A DNA stretch of 7,737 nt from an archaeon (GTDB lineage Archaea; Halobacteriota; Syntropharchaeia; Alkanophagales; Methanospirareceae), in assembly GCA_030019325.1 (NCBI GenBank), contig JASEFB010000085.1:1-7737 (forward strand). Direction: 5' to 3'. Positions 1 through 5,761 of the stretch are shown piece after piece. The notes below the pieces were generated by a model that was given only the letters and a program-made list of their open reading frames with translations, searched no databases and had not been told where the DNA came from. Made by a program: the position numbers and the translations under genes. The number at the start of each line of letters is the position of its first letter. The stretch's first letter is position 1.

Positions 1-120
1 AGAAGTGAGGGGAAGATTTATATAAGGTATGTTTCGCATCAAGATGGTAATAACAATATTTTGAAGTTTAATTACGAAAAATTACATGAAAGTATCAGGA
101 ATAATTATGAAGCAGCTTAG
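1..120 (+). CDS. C-terminal fragment of an unidentified protein, cut by the left edge
   Basis: Frame 1 is open from the first base to a TAG stop at 118-120, giving 39 residues that begin RSEGKIYIRY and end SIRNNYEAA. The start lies outside the window, so no domain can be named. The peptide has mixed beta-like and helical composition with no membrane segment. By hand count the stretch is about 29% G+C (35 of 120), well below argC and gyrB. It could be a gene of different origin or simply AT-rich sequence. Thirty-nine open codons in such AT-rich DNA are unlikely but not impossible by chance. It points the same way as argC, with 236 non-coding bases between them, so the two are probably not co-transcribed. 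No function is proposed. Confidence 0.45.
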   Translation, partial: RSEGKIYIRYVSHQDGNNNILKFNYEKLHESIRNNYEAA

Positions 121-222
121 ATTGCTATAGATTCGTAGTACCTTCAATGGTTCCCTTGGAATCCTTTTAATATCCCGCGATTTTTGCTCCAAAGTAAAAA
201 CGAAGAACTATCCAGACCACAT

Positions 223-256
223 AGCCAAAATTCTCTATTCTATAGCCGTTTTGGCT
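223..256. repeat. 8-bp perfect inverted repeat in the leader of argC
   Basis: AGCCAAAA at 223-230 is matched by TTTTGGCT at 249-256 across an 18-base spacer. No T-tract follows on the plus strand, so it does not look like a classical terminator of the gene ending at 120. It lies about 100 bases upstream of the argC start and could be a regulator-binding site, a hairpin in a long leader, or chance. The rest of 121-356 (about 36% G+C) shows no convincing ORF or RNA gene. Confidence 0.35.
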
Positions 257-316
257 CGATCACTATTAATGGAAGTGTCAGAAAATGTAAGATGCGCTAT
301 AATGACAAGATAAGTA

Positions 317-326
317 ACTATTATTT
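317..326 (+). promoter_or_regulatory. weak TATA-like element upstream of argC
   Basis: The AT-rich stretch AACTATTATT lies about 31-40 bases before the argC ATG. If it acts as an archaeal TATA box, transcription would begin near 345-350 and leave a leader of about ten bases. That fits the lack of a Shine-Dalgarno site: the bases just before the ATG are CGACCCACC. A second AT-rich run at 335-347 is too close to the start codon to be the TATA box of this gene. Assignment rests on spacing and composition only. Confidence 0.2.
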
Positions 327-356
327 GTTCTGAAGTTAAAATTAATTCGACCCACC

Positions 357-1364
357 ATGATAGAAGCAGGAATTATAGGCGGAACGGGATACACTGGTCT
401 TGAGTTAATACGATTGCTTTTGATGCATCCAAAGGTAAAAATATCCGTTGTAACGTCCAGAAGACACAAAGGAAAGAAGGTAAGTGATGTGAATCCCTAC
501 CTGTTCCCCTTTATCGAACTCGATTACGAAGACGTTGATACCAAAGAGATAGCGGATAGAAGCGATATTGTATTTGCGGCGGTTCCTCATGGCAGTGCAA
601 TGAAGTATGTGCCCGAGTTAATGGAGAGAGGAACGAGGGTAATAGACCTGAGTGCCGATTACCGGCTGAAAAAAGAAGAATACGAACGGGTATACAAGCG
701 AGAACATACGGACAAAGAAGAGCGAGATGCGGTATATGGACTGACCGAATTGCATCCAGAGGTAGCGGATGCCGCCTTAGTGGCAAATCCTGGATGCTAT
801 CCTACGGGGGCGATACTAGCAGTCGCGCCACTGGTGAAAGAAGGAATGGTAAAACGGGTAGTATTTGATTCGAAATCAGGCATATCAGGAGGTGGAGTAG
901 AGCCATCAGAGGTATCTCATTTCCCTAACCTCGCTGAGAATATTATTCCATACGAAGTAACGACGCACAGGCACGTAGCTGAGATGAGAAGGGAGTTACC
1001 TGTGAACGTAAGCTTCACTCCGCATGTTATACCGTCCATAAGAGGCATACTCACTACTGCGCACGTCTTCTTGAATGAAGGTGAATTAAAGACGTACGAA
1101 GAACTTGACGCGATATACAAGCAGTTTTACGAGGGTAAGAGATTCATAAGGCTTAGGAAGGGGATGCCCTCATTGAGCTCCGTGAGGGGTACTAACTTCT
1201 GCGATATTAGATTTGAAATTGAGAAAGATGGTGATAGGATAGTGGTGATTTCAACCATTGACAACCTTGTTAAAGGTGGCTCTGGTCAGGCGATACAGAA
1301 TATGAATTTGATGCTCGGACTGGATGAAGGAGAAGGATTGATGTTCCCCGGATTCGCACCTTAA
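357..1364 (+). CDS. argC: N-acetyl-gamma-glutamyl-phosphate reductase
   Basis: ArgC catalyses the NADPH-dependent reduction of N-acetyl-glutamyl phosphate to the semialdehyde, the third step of cytoplasmic arginine/ornithine synthesis. The 335-residue length is typical. Residues 8-14 (GGTGYTG) are the Rossmann nucleotide-binding loop. The catalytic cysteine is Cys147 in NPGCYPT (144-150). SKSGISGGG (172-180) and the HRH motif (204-206), which supplies the catalytic histidine, are present, and KGGSGQAIQN (306-315) is the conserved C-terminal helix. The ATG at 357 is preferred because the Rossmann strand begins immediately after it. There is no Shine-Dalgarno site, so a short or absent leader is likely. 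The next gene is convergent gyrB, so argJ, argB and argD do not follow as they often do elsewhere. A LysY role in lysine synthesis is the main alternative, since some archaeal homologues serve both pathways; motifs alone do not separate them. Confidence 0.95.
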   Translation: MIEAGIIGGTGYTGLELIRLLLMHPKVKISVVTSRRHKGKKVSDVNPYLFPFIELDYEDVDTKEIADRSDIVFAAVPHGSAMKYVPELMERGTRVIDLSADYRLKKEEYERVYKREHTDKEERDAVYGLTELHPEVADAALVANPGCYPTGAILAVAPLVKEGMVKRVVFDSKSGISGGGVEPSEVSHFPNLAENIIPYEVTTHRHVAEMRRELPVNVSFTPHVIPSIRGILTTAHVFLNEGELKTYEELDAIYKQFYEGKRFIRLRKGMPSLSSVRGTNFCDIRFEIEKDGDRIVVISTIDNLVKGGSGQAIQNMNLMLGLDEGEGLMFPGFAP

Positions 1365-1389
1365 GGATAAAGAATGACAGTGATGCGGT

Positions 1390-3300
1390 TTACACATCCA
1401 AAATCATCACTTCCTTTGCGTGAGCCTGTATAAAGTTCTTTCGTGGCTCGACCTCTTCTCCCATCAGCACGGTAAATAACCAGTCCGCTTCTGCGGCATC
1501 CTCTAAGGCCACGCGCTTTATGCATCTCGTAAGCGGATTCATTGTGGTCTCCCATAACTGCTCAGGGTTCATCTCACCTAAACCTTTATACCGCTGTATC
1601 TTCACACCGGTATCCCCTTCCTTCACATTTAACTCCTCCAAAATCTTTACATATTCGCTATCCGAGAACGCATACCTCATCTCTTTGCCCTTTTTCACCA
1701 TATACAACGGCGGCATCGCGATATACACGTGGTTCATGCTCACTAATCCCTGCATGTAACGATAGAAGAACGTGAGCAAGAGCGTGCGAATATGCGCACC
1801 GTCAACGTCCGCGTCACTCATAATGATTACCTTATGATAGCGAACTTTTTCCAAATCGAAATCCTCTCCTATTCCCGCACCGAGAGCAGTAACAAGCGTC
1901 CGGATTTCAGTGCTCTTCAATATCTTGTCCAGCCTTGCCTTCTCCACATTCAAAATCTTACCTCTTATAGGGAGAATAGCCTGAAAGTTTTTATCCCGTG
2001 CCTGCTTCGCAGAACCACCGGCGGAATCGCCTTCCACGATATAAATCTCTCTTTTTGCAGGGTCTTTCTCAGAGCAATCCGCAAGCTTCCCTGGCAGTGA
2101 ATCGGTAATAAAGTCCTTCTTCCTCACTATTTCACGAGCATGTCGTGCTGCTTCCCGTGCCCTTGCGGCATCCACGACTTTCTGTATTATCGCAGTTGCA
2201 TCAGTTGGATTCTCATCCAGGAAATCCCAGAGGTGTTCCCGCACAATTGATTCGACAATACCCTTGACTTCGCTATTGCCAAGTTTCGTTTTGGTTTGTC
2301 CCTCGAATTGTGGTTCCCGGAGCTTTAAACTTATCACCGCCGTGAGCCCCTCTCTCACATCTTCGCCGTCTAAACTCACCTTTTTAAGCAGGTTATTCGC
2401 TTTCCCGTACTCGTTAAGTGCCCTCGTTAGTGCCGCTTTGAATCCACTGAGATGCTTACCCCCCTCGATGGTCTTCACATTATTGACAAACGAGAAGATA
2501 TTCTCCACATAGCTGTCGTTATACTGTATCCCGATTTCCACTTTCACGTCATCCTTCTCGTCTTCAAACAGGATGGCTCTGTGCAGCACGCGCTTATCTC
2601 TGTTGAGATATTCCAAGAACGAAGCAATACCACCCTCATACTGGAATTCCTTCTCTTCTCCGGTTCGTTCGTCTTTTAAGTGGAGCGAAAGCCCTTTATT
2701 CAAAAAAGCCAGCTCTCTCAGCCGAGTTGCGAGAAGATTAGCGTCAAATTCATAAACCCCAAAAATCTCGCTATCAGGTTTAAATCGTATCTTCGTTCCA
2801 CTCTCTCCGTTATTCTCCCCTGCGTACTCCTCTTCCTTTAAATTACATACGGGCTGACCACGCTCATATCGCTGGAAATAACAATGTCCATTCCTCCGCA
2901 CTTCTACCTCCAGCCACTCTGAGAGTGCATTGACCACCGAAATCCCAACGCCATGTAGCCCACCAGCTACTTTATAAACCTTGTGATCAAATTTTCCACC
3001 CGCATGCAGTTTCGTCATCACTACTTCCACTGCAGAAAGGTTATATTCCTGATGAAGGTCTACGGGAATTCCTCTTCCATTATCATTTACCGTCACCGAG
3101 TTATCAGGGTGGATTATCACCTCAATAGCGGTGCAAAACCCTATTAGGGCCTCGTCTACACTGTTGTCTAACACTTCATTTACTAAATGATGAAGCCCTC
3201 TGCTGCTGGTATCACCGATATACATTGAGGGCCTCTTTCTCACCGCTGTTAGGTCTTTTAATACCTGTATATCCTTTGCGGTATAGCTTTCTTCCTCCAT
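1390..3300 (-). CDS. gyrB: DNA gyrase subunit B
   Basis: GyrB is the ATPase subunit of the A2B2 type IIA topoisomerase that introduces negative supercoils. In the GHKL ATPase domain, Glu42 and Asn46 (NEVLDN, 41-46), Asp73 and the RGIP loop (76-79) and GLHGVG (114-119) are intact and fall at E. coli numbering. Arg136, the novobiocin contact, is present. The transducer domain carries QTKTKLGN (335-342). The TOPRIM metal residues Glu424 (EGDSAGGSA, 424-432), Asp498 and Asp500 (DADVDG) are all present, and RYKGLGEMNPEQLW (570-583) marks the C-terminal part. At 636 residues it is the short form, without the roughly 170-residue insertion of proteobacterial GyrB. ParE is the alternative, but in an archaeal context gyrase is the usual enzyme. 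gyrA is not adjacent on either side. The ATG gives the standard YTAKDIQVLK N-terminus. No good ribosome site precedes it, so translation is probably leaderless or nearly so. Confidence 0.97.
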   Translation of the reverse strand: MEEESYTAKDIQVLKDLTAVRKRPSMYIGDTSSRGLHHLVNEVLDNSVDEALIGFCTAIEVIIHPDNSVTVNDNGRGIPVDLHQEYNLSAVEVVMTKLHAGGKFDHKVYKVAGGLHGVGISVVNALSEWLEVEVRRNGHCYFQRYERGQPVCNLKEEEYAGENNGESGTKIRFKPDSEIFGVYEFDANLLATRLRELAFLNKGLSLHLKDERTGEEKEFQYEGGIASFLEYLNRDKRVLHRAILFEDEKDDVKVEIGIQYNDSYVENIFSFVNNVKTIEGGKHLSGFKAALTRALNEYGKANNLLKKVSLDGEDVREGLTAVISLKLREPQFEGQTKTKLGNSEVKGIVESIVREHLWDFLDENPTDATAIIQKVVDAARAREAARHAREIVRKKDFITDSLPGKLADCSEKDPAKREIYIVEGDSAGGSAKQARDKNFQAILPIRGKILNVEKARLDKILKSTEIRTLVTALGAGIGEDFDLEKVRYHKVIIMSDADVDGAHIRTLLLTFFYRYMQGLVSMNHVYIAMPPLYMVKKGKEMRYAFSDSEYVKILEELNVKEGDTGVKIQRYKGLGEMNPEQLWETTMNPLTRCIKRVALEDAAEADWLFTVLMGEEVEPRKNFIQAHAKEVMILDV

Positions 3301-3324
3301 GTCTCTATATAAGATATGCGATAG

Positions 3325-3342
3325 ATTTAAATAAAACTTTTG
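3325..3342 (-). promoter_or_regulatory. TATA/BRE-like promoter of gyrB
   Basis: On the minus strand the 77-base gap holds CAAAAG followed by TTTTATTTAAAT, a purine-rich BRE-like stretch and a TATA-like box. The box centre lies about 30 bases before the gyrB ATG at 3300. With the usual 25-base distance from TATA box to start site, transcription would begin within a few bases of the ATG, which agrees with the absence of a Shine-Dalgarno site. gyrB can therefore be transcribed separately from the membrane protein gene upstream. A further TATATA-like run at 3305-3310 is too close to the ATG to serve. Confidence 0.5.
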
Positions 3343-3377
3343 GTTAAATTTTAAATAACGCTCAATATTCAGTGGAC

Positions 3378-4334
3378 TTAATCCAAAGCTGGCTTCGAAA
3401 ATACGCCGTTCAGTCCTATACTATCTACCAAAATCATGTTTAACCGTACCAATAAAGAGAAAGAGAGCCCGAGGGTCACTCCATTTGGTATACCAAGCAA
3501 GAGAAACATTATCGCTGTTGCGCCCTCCATAAGTCCTAACCCAGAAACAGTTATTGGAACAAACCTGAGGATGGTAATCAAAGGATGGAGAAGGAAATAG
3601 GCTAAAAAACTCAATTCTGTCACACCAAGAGCTAAACCAAGGAGTTGCCATTGAACAGCAAGAAGAGTCCAACAGATGAAATATATACCAATGATAACAA
3701 AAATACTCCCCTTTAAATGAAAACTGTTCTCCTTCATTTCGTCGAACTGGTGCTTAAATTTCCGTATGAGTGGGATCTTGGCAAGCAAATTGGCTGAGTA
3801 TGATTCACCCGACCATACTATCCACAATATTGCAACACCCAGAGCAAAAAAAATACACCCTCCAATACAGAAAGGCACCAACAGACTCACACTTATATCT
3901 AGGGATATTACTGTAATAAAGAAAATCACACCGATAGAGCCGCCAACAACTTTCAGGATAAATTCTATTCCTTGAGGAGCAATGATGGCGGCCATACCCT
4001 TTGAAATACTGCAATTCGTGCGGTTCTTCAAAAAATAAGGGACGAGAAAGAAACCTGCACTTCCGGGCGTAACATCTGCTGTCAGCATACCTGCAATATG
4101 CGCGAAGAAGGAATGAGAAAAACGGATTTTATTAGCCATTTTACTCAGCAGGTAGGATAGACGGTATGCCATAAAAAAATGGTAGCATAGATAAGAAGCA
4201 GCAGCGAGAACGAATAGCAAAATGTTTACTTCTTTTATTGCTCTTAGTACTTCATGAAAGTCTATTTCGTAAAAAAGAAGTGTAAGTATAGTTATTCCTA
4301 TAAGTACCTGAACGACTCTTCTTTTTTTATTCAT
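3378..4334 (-). CDS. UPF0104 / lysylphosphatidylglycerol-synthase TM family membrane protein (flippase-like)
   Basis: This 318-residue integral membrane protein has a basic N-terminus (MNKKRR) and about seven or eight hydrophobic segments, near 8-22, 37-55, 90-103, 125-141, 148-173, 208-236, 242-262 and 268-305. Family signatures are ADVTPGSAG (86-94), with the conserved polar-Pro-Gly turn, and PITVSGLGLMEG (260-271). The family matches the membrane part of bacterial MprF and the C-terminal part of haloarchaeal AglD. In this family a stand-alone TM domain is generally thought to move or handle a lipid or lipid-linked sugar; the substrate here is unknown. No aminoacyl-transferase or glycosyltransferase domain is attached. 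Sampled G+C is about 37%, lower than gyrB, partly because of Phe/Ile/Leu-rich segments. A weak purine-rich site (GAAAGA) precedes the ATG. It is divergent from the tRNA gene and lies upstream of gyrB, which has its own promoter-like element. Confidence 0.82.
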   Translation of the reverse strand: MNKKRRVVQVLIGITILTLLFYEIDFHEVLRAIKEVNILLFVLAAASYLCYHFFMAYRLSYLLSKMANKIRFSHSFFAHIAGMLTADVTPGSAGFFLVPYFLKNRTNCSISKGMAAIIAPQGIEFILKVVGGSIGVIFFITVISLDISVSLLVPFCIGGCIFFALGVAILWIVWSGESYSANLLAKIPLIRKFKHQFDEMKENSFHLKGSIFVIIGIYFICWTLLAVQWQLLGLALGVTELSFLAYFLLHPLITILRFVPITVSGLGLMEGATAIMFLLLGIPNGVTLGLSFSLLVRLNMILVDSIGLNGVFSKPALD

Positions 4335-4368
4335 GAATCTTTCTTTAGAATAGAAAGCTTAATGGGAG

Positions 4369-4380
4369 AAATAATTTTTT
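4369..4380 (-). promoter_or_regulatory. TATA-like element of the flippase-like gene, in a divergent gap
   Basis: The minus strand reads AAAAAATTATTT here, preceded by purine-rich AAAAGA, about 35-45 bases before the ATG at 4334. This spacing predicts a start site near 4350 and a leader of roughly 15 bases. The 85-base gap must also hold the promoter of the plus-strand tRNA. The same AT-rich core could serve both directions, because the other candidate (TTTTTAAAAA at 4399-4408) is too close to the mature tRNA 5' end. Confidence 0.35.
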
Positions 4381-4419
4381 CTTTTAGTACCGGTTTTCTT
4401 TTTAAAAAGAAAAAGTGTT

Positions 4420-4502
4420 GCGGAGGTTGCCGAGAGGACAAAGGCGTGAGGTTCAGGGCCTCATCCTGAAGGGGTTCGGGAGTTCGAATCTCCCCCTCCG
4501 CA
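4420..4502 (+). tRNA. tRNA-Leu (anticodon CAG)
   Basis: The 83-base sequence folds as a class II tRNA. The acceptor stem is GCGGAGG (4420-4426) with CCTCCGC (4495-4501), and A4502 is the discriminator. The D-arm is GCC/GGC with a GAGAGGACAAA loop. The anticodon stem TGAGG/CCTCA encloses the loop TTCAGGG, so the anticodon is CAG and reads CUG leucine codons. A 14-base variable arm starts TCCTGAAGGG, and the T-arm is GGGAG-TTCGAAT-CTCCC. The long variable arm, A discriminator and anticodon agree on leucine. CCA is not encoded (TAA follows the discriminator), and the GCCGAG...CAAAGGCG D-arm is of archaeal type. There is no intron. It is the only plus-strand gene between 1390 and the right edge. 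No copy of its 3' end appears elsewhere in the window, so there is no sign of an integrated element using it as an att site. Confidence 0.96.
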
Positions 4503-4519
4503 TAATTTCTAAAAGAGCG

Positions 4520-4526
4520 AAAAAAA
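4520..4526 (-). terminator. T7 tract, possible terminator of the minus-strand operon
   Basis: Seven consecutive A on the plus strand (T on the minus strand) lie about 185 bases beyond the stop of the membrane coiled-coil gene and 18 bases before the 3' end of the tRNA is reached from the other side. Oligo-T tracts terminate archaeal RNA polymerase without needing a hairpin. Stopping here would protect the tRNA gene from antisense read-through. Assignment is by position and composition only. Confidence 0.3.
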
Positions 4527-4546
4527 CCACGAGATTCCACGAGATT
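4527..4546. repeat. Tandem duplication of a 10-mer
   Basis: CCACGAGATT occurs twice in perfect tandem, just downstream of the tRNA. The 7-mer CACGAGA from it is matched in inverse orientation by TCTCGTG at 4618-4624. A shorter direct repeat, GATATTGG at 4560-4567 and 4574-4581, follows. None of these is coding on either strand. They may be remnants of a dispersed intergenic repeat. Confidence 0.6.
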
Positions 4547-4605
4547 AACACAAGAAGATGATATTGGACACAGGATATTGGTTAGATTTGCATCTTATGT
4601 CTTAC

Positions 4606-4618
4606 ATTTTCATTTTTT
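4606..4618 (+). terminator. T-rich tract downstream of the tRNA
   Basis: TTTTCATTTTTT on the plus strand lies about 105 bases after the tRNA and ends in six T. It is the only strong T-tract on that strand before the next gene region and could end the tRNA precursor. The distance is longer than usual for a tRNA terminator, so processing may precede termination. Low certainty. Confidence 0.22.
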
Positions 4619-4628
4619 CTCGTGAAAT

Positions 4629-4669
4629 AAACCCTTTCAGGGTTTGCGGGGACGTGGGCAGAGCCCACG
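4629..4669. repeat. Two adjacent perfect hairpins
   Basis: Two perfect 7-bp stems, each with a 3-base loop, lie side by side. The first is AAACCCT-TTC-AGGGTTT (4629-4645) and the second is CGTGGGC-AGA-GCCCACG (4653-4669), separated by GCGGGGA. They stand 40 bases past the stop codon of the membrane coiled-coil gene, in an otherwise AT-rich gap of 206 bases. Neither is followed by a U-run on either strand, so an intrinsic terminator of bacterial style is not supported. Possible roles are an mRNA 3'-end stabiliser, a small RNA, or the end of a REP-like or decayed mobile element. Confidence 0.6.
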
Positions 4670-4708
4670 ATGTGTAATCTTGTGGTTAGCTAAGCAAATA
4701 CAGAAGGT

Positions 4709-5761
4709 TTATCGTGAACCCTTAATCTTATCCGCAATCGTCCTTATCTCATTTGATATCTCATTCAAACTTGCCCTTATCTTTATCAACTCCCGTGCAA
4801 CACTCCTCTTCTCATCATCCTCACTCCTCGCAAACCTCGTTGAGAGTGCATTGATCGCACTCGATTTCTCCTCTAATCTCCCCGATGTATCATTCAACTC
4901 CGTTGAAATCTGACCCACATCTACCCCTTTACCCGCGCCTCTCGAAACATACACATAGATGAAGGCAGCACCCAATATCAGGCCCAATATTAGAAACAAA
5001 ATTACATAAAGTCCAAGTGGTTGCCGTTCAGCCACGATCGGCTCCTTATAATGTTCCGATAACTTAGATGCCCACCCTGGATGCCCTTCTTCATATAACC
5101 CCCATATATCCCTTTCCAACTCAGTTTCTTCACCAATCATTCCTCTTGCCTCTTTCAAATTTTCCTCTATCTTGCTCTTCGCAGCTTGGATTCCTTCACT
5201 CGTTGAGAAGAACTTCATTGATGGCTCCAATTTTTGTATAATTCTTTCTAATGTCTTCTCATCCTTCGCCGTTCCAACAGTTAGTTCGATATACACTTCA
5301 CCCTCGCCGATTCCATAGATGTCGTATGCTTCGAACCCCGGCTCTCTTACTTTTCTTATTGGTTTTGGGACATCGCCAGACAATATTACCTTTGGAACCA
5401 GGGCGTCATGCTCCGCCTTCCCCTTCCACACGAGCACACTTGCACCATGATAGATGGTATCACCGAACTTCCATTCGGGGTTATCCAGGTTTGTCCGCAA
5501 TTCCAGGACATAATCATCTAAAATGGGATTCCCGGTCTTACTTACGTAGATGTTGAATTCAAGCCTATTGCCTTCAAATTGTTTGCTATTCACAAACTCA
5601 GTGTATGTCTGCCTACTTCCCGTCTCCAAATTGAGGACATATGAGGTGCCCTCGTCGAGCCTGAGCACATCCTGGACTGCTGCATTCCCAATAACGGATA
5701 AAAACAAAGATGTGCATGCCAAAACGACGAGTGAGATACACAATAAGCGTTTCAAGCTCAT
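4709..5761 (-). CDS. Exported single-pass membrane protein with cytoplasmic C-terminal coiled coil
   Basis: I do not recognise a named family. The 350-residue protein starts with a signal peptide: MSLKRLL, a hydrophobic core to about residue 24, and likely cleavage after GNA or NAA near 27-28. Residues 30-165 look beta-rich and form a probable extracellular domain, with aromatic and Gly turns such as GDTIYHGASVLVWKG (100-114). Residues 168-245 are helical and charged. A single strong membrane segment runs from about 249 to 272, followed by the basic SRGAGK stop. Residues 283-350 form a heptad-like amphipathic coiled coil that should face the cytoplasm. Its ATG overlaps the upstream stop as ATGA, so translation is coupled to the large coiled-coil gene, and a strong Shine-Dalgarno site supports this start. 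A physical partnership with the upstream product is likely. No catalytic motif is visible. A receptor or membrane anchor for a cytoplasmic scaffold is the simplest inference. Confidence 0.85.
   Translation of the reverse strand: MSLKRLLCISLVVLACTSLFLSVIGNAAVQDVLRLDEGTSYVLNLETGSRQTYTEFVNSKQFEGNRLEFNIYVSKTGNPILDDYVLELRTNLDNPEWKFGDTIYHGASVLVWKGKAEHDALVPKVILSGDVPKPIRKVREPGFEAYDIYGIGEGEVYIELTVGTAKDEKTLERIIQKLEPSMKFFSTSEGIQAAKSKIEENLKEARGMIGEETELERDIWGLYEEGHPGWASKLSEHYKEPIVAERQPLGLYVILFLILGLILGAAFIYVYVSRGAGKGVDVGQISTELNDTSGRLEEKSSAINALSTRFARSEDDEKRSVARELIKIRASLNEISNEIRTIADKIKGSR

Noticed and set aside
1792..2100. 102-residue plus-strand open frame inside gyrB
   Set aside because: It is antisense to the conserved TOPRIM region of gyrB, where codon constraint explains the open frame.
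4331..4540. 69-residue minus-strand open frame across the tRNA
   Set aside because: It runs antisense through tRNA-Leu. The peptide is largely the reverse complement of the tRNA, a common false gene call.
4555..4565. AGATGATATTG as a possible C/D-box RNA (box C-like)
   Set aside because: There is no CTGA D box at a suitable distance and no C'/D' pair, so a guide RNA is not supported.
4420..4708. tRNA-Leu as an integration (att) site
   Set aside because: No second copy of the tRNA 3' end, no integrase and no element genes are visible in the window.
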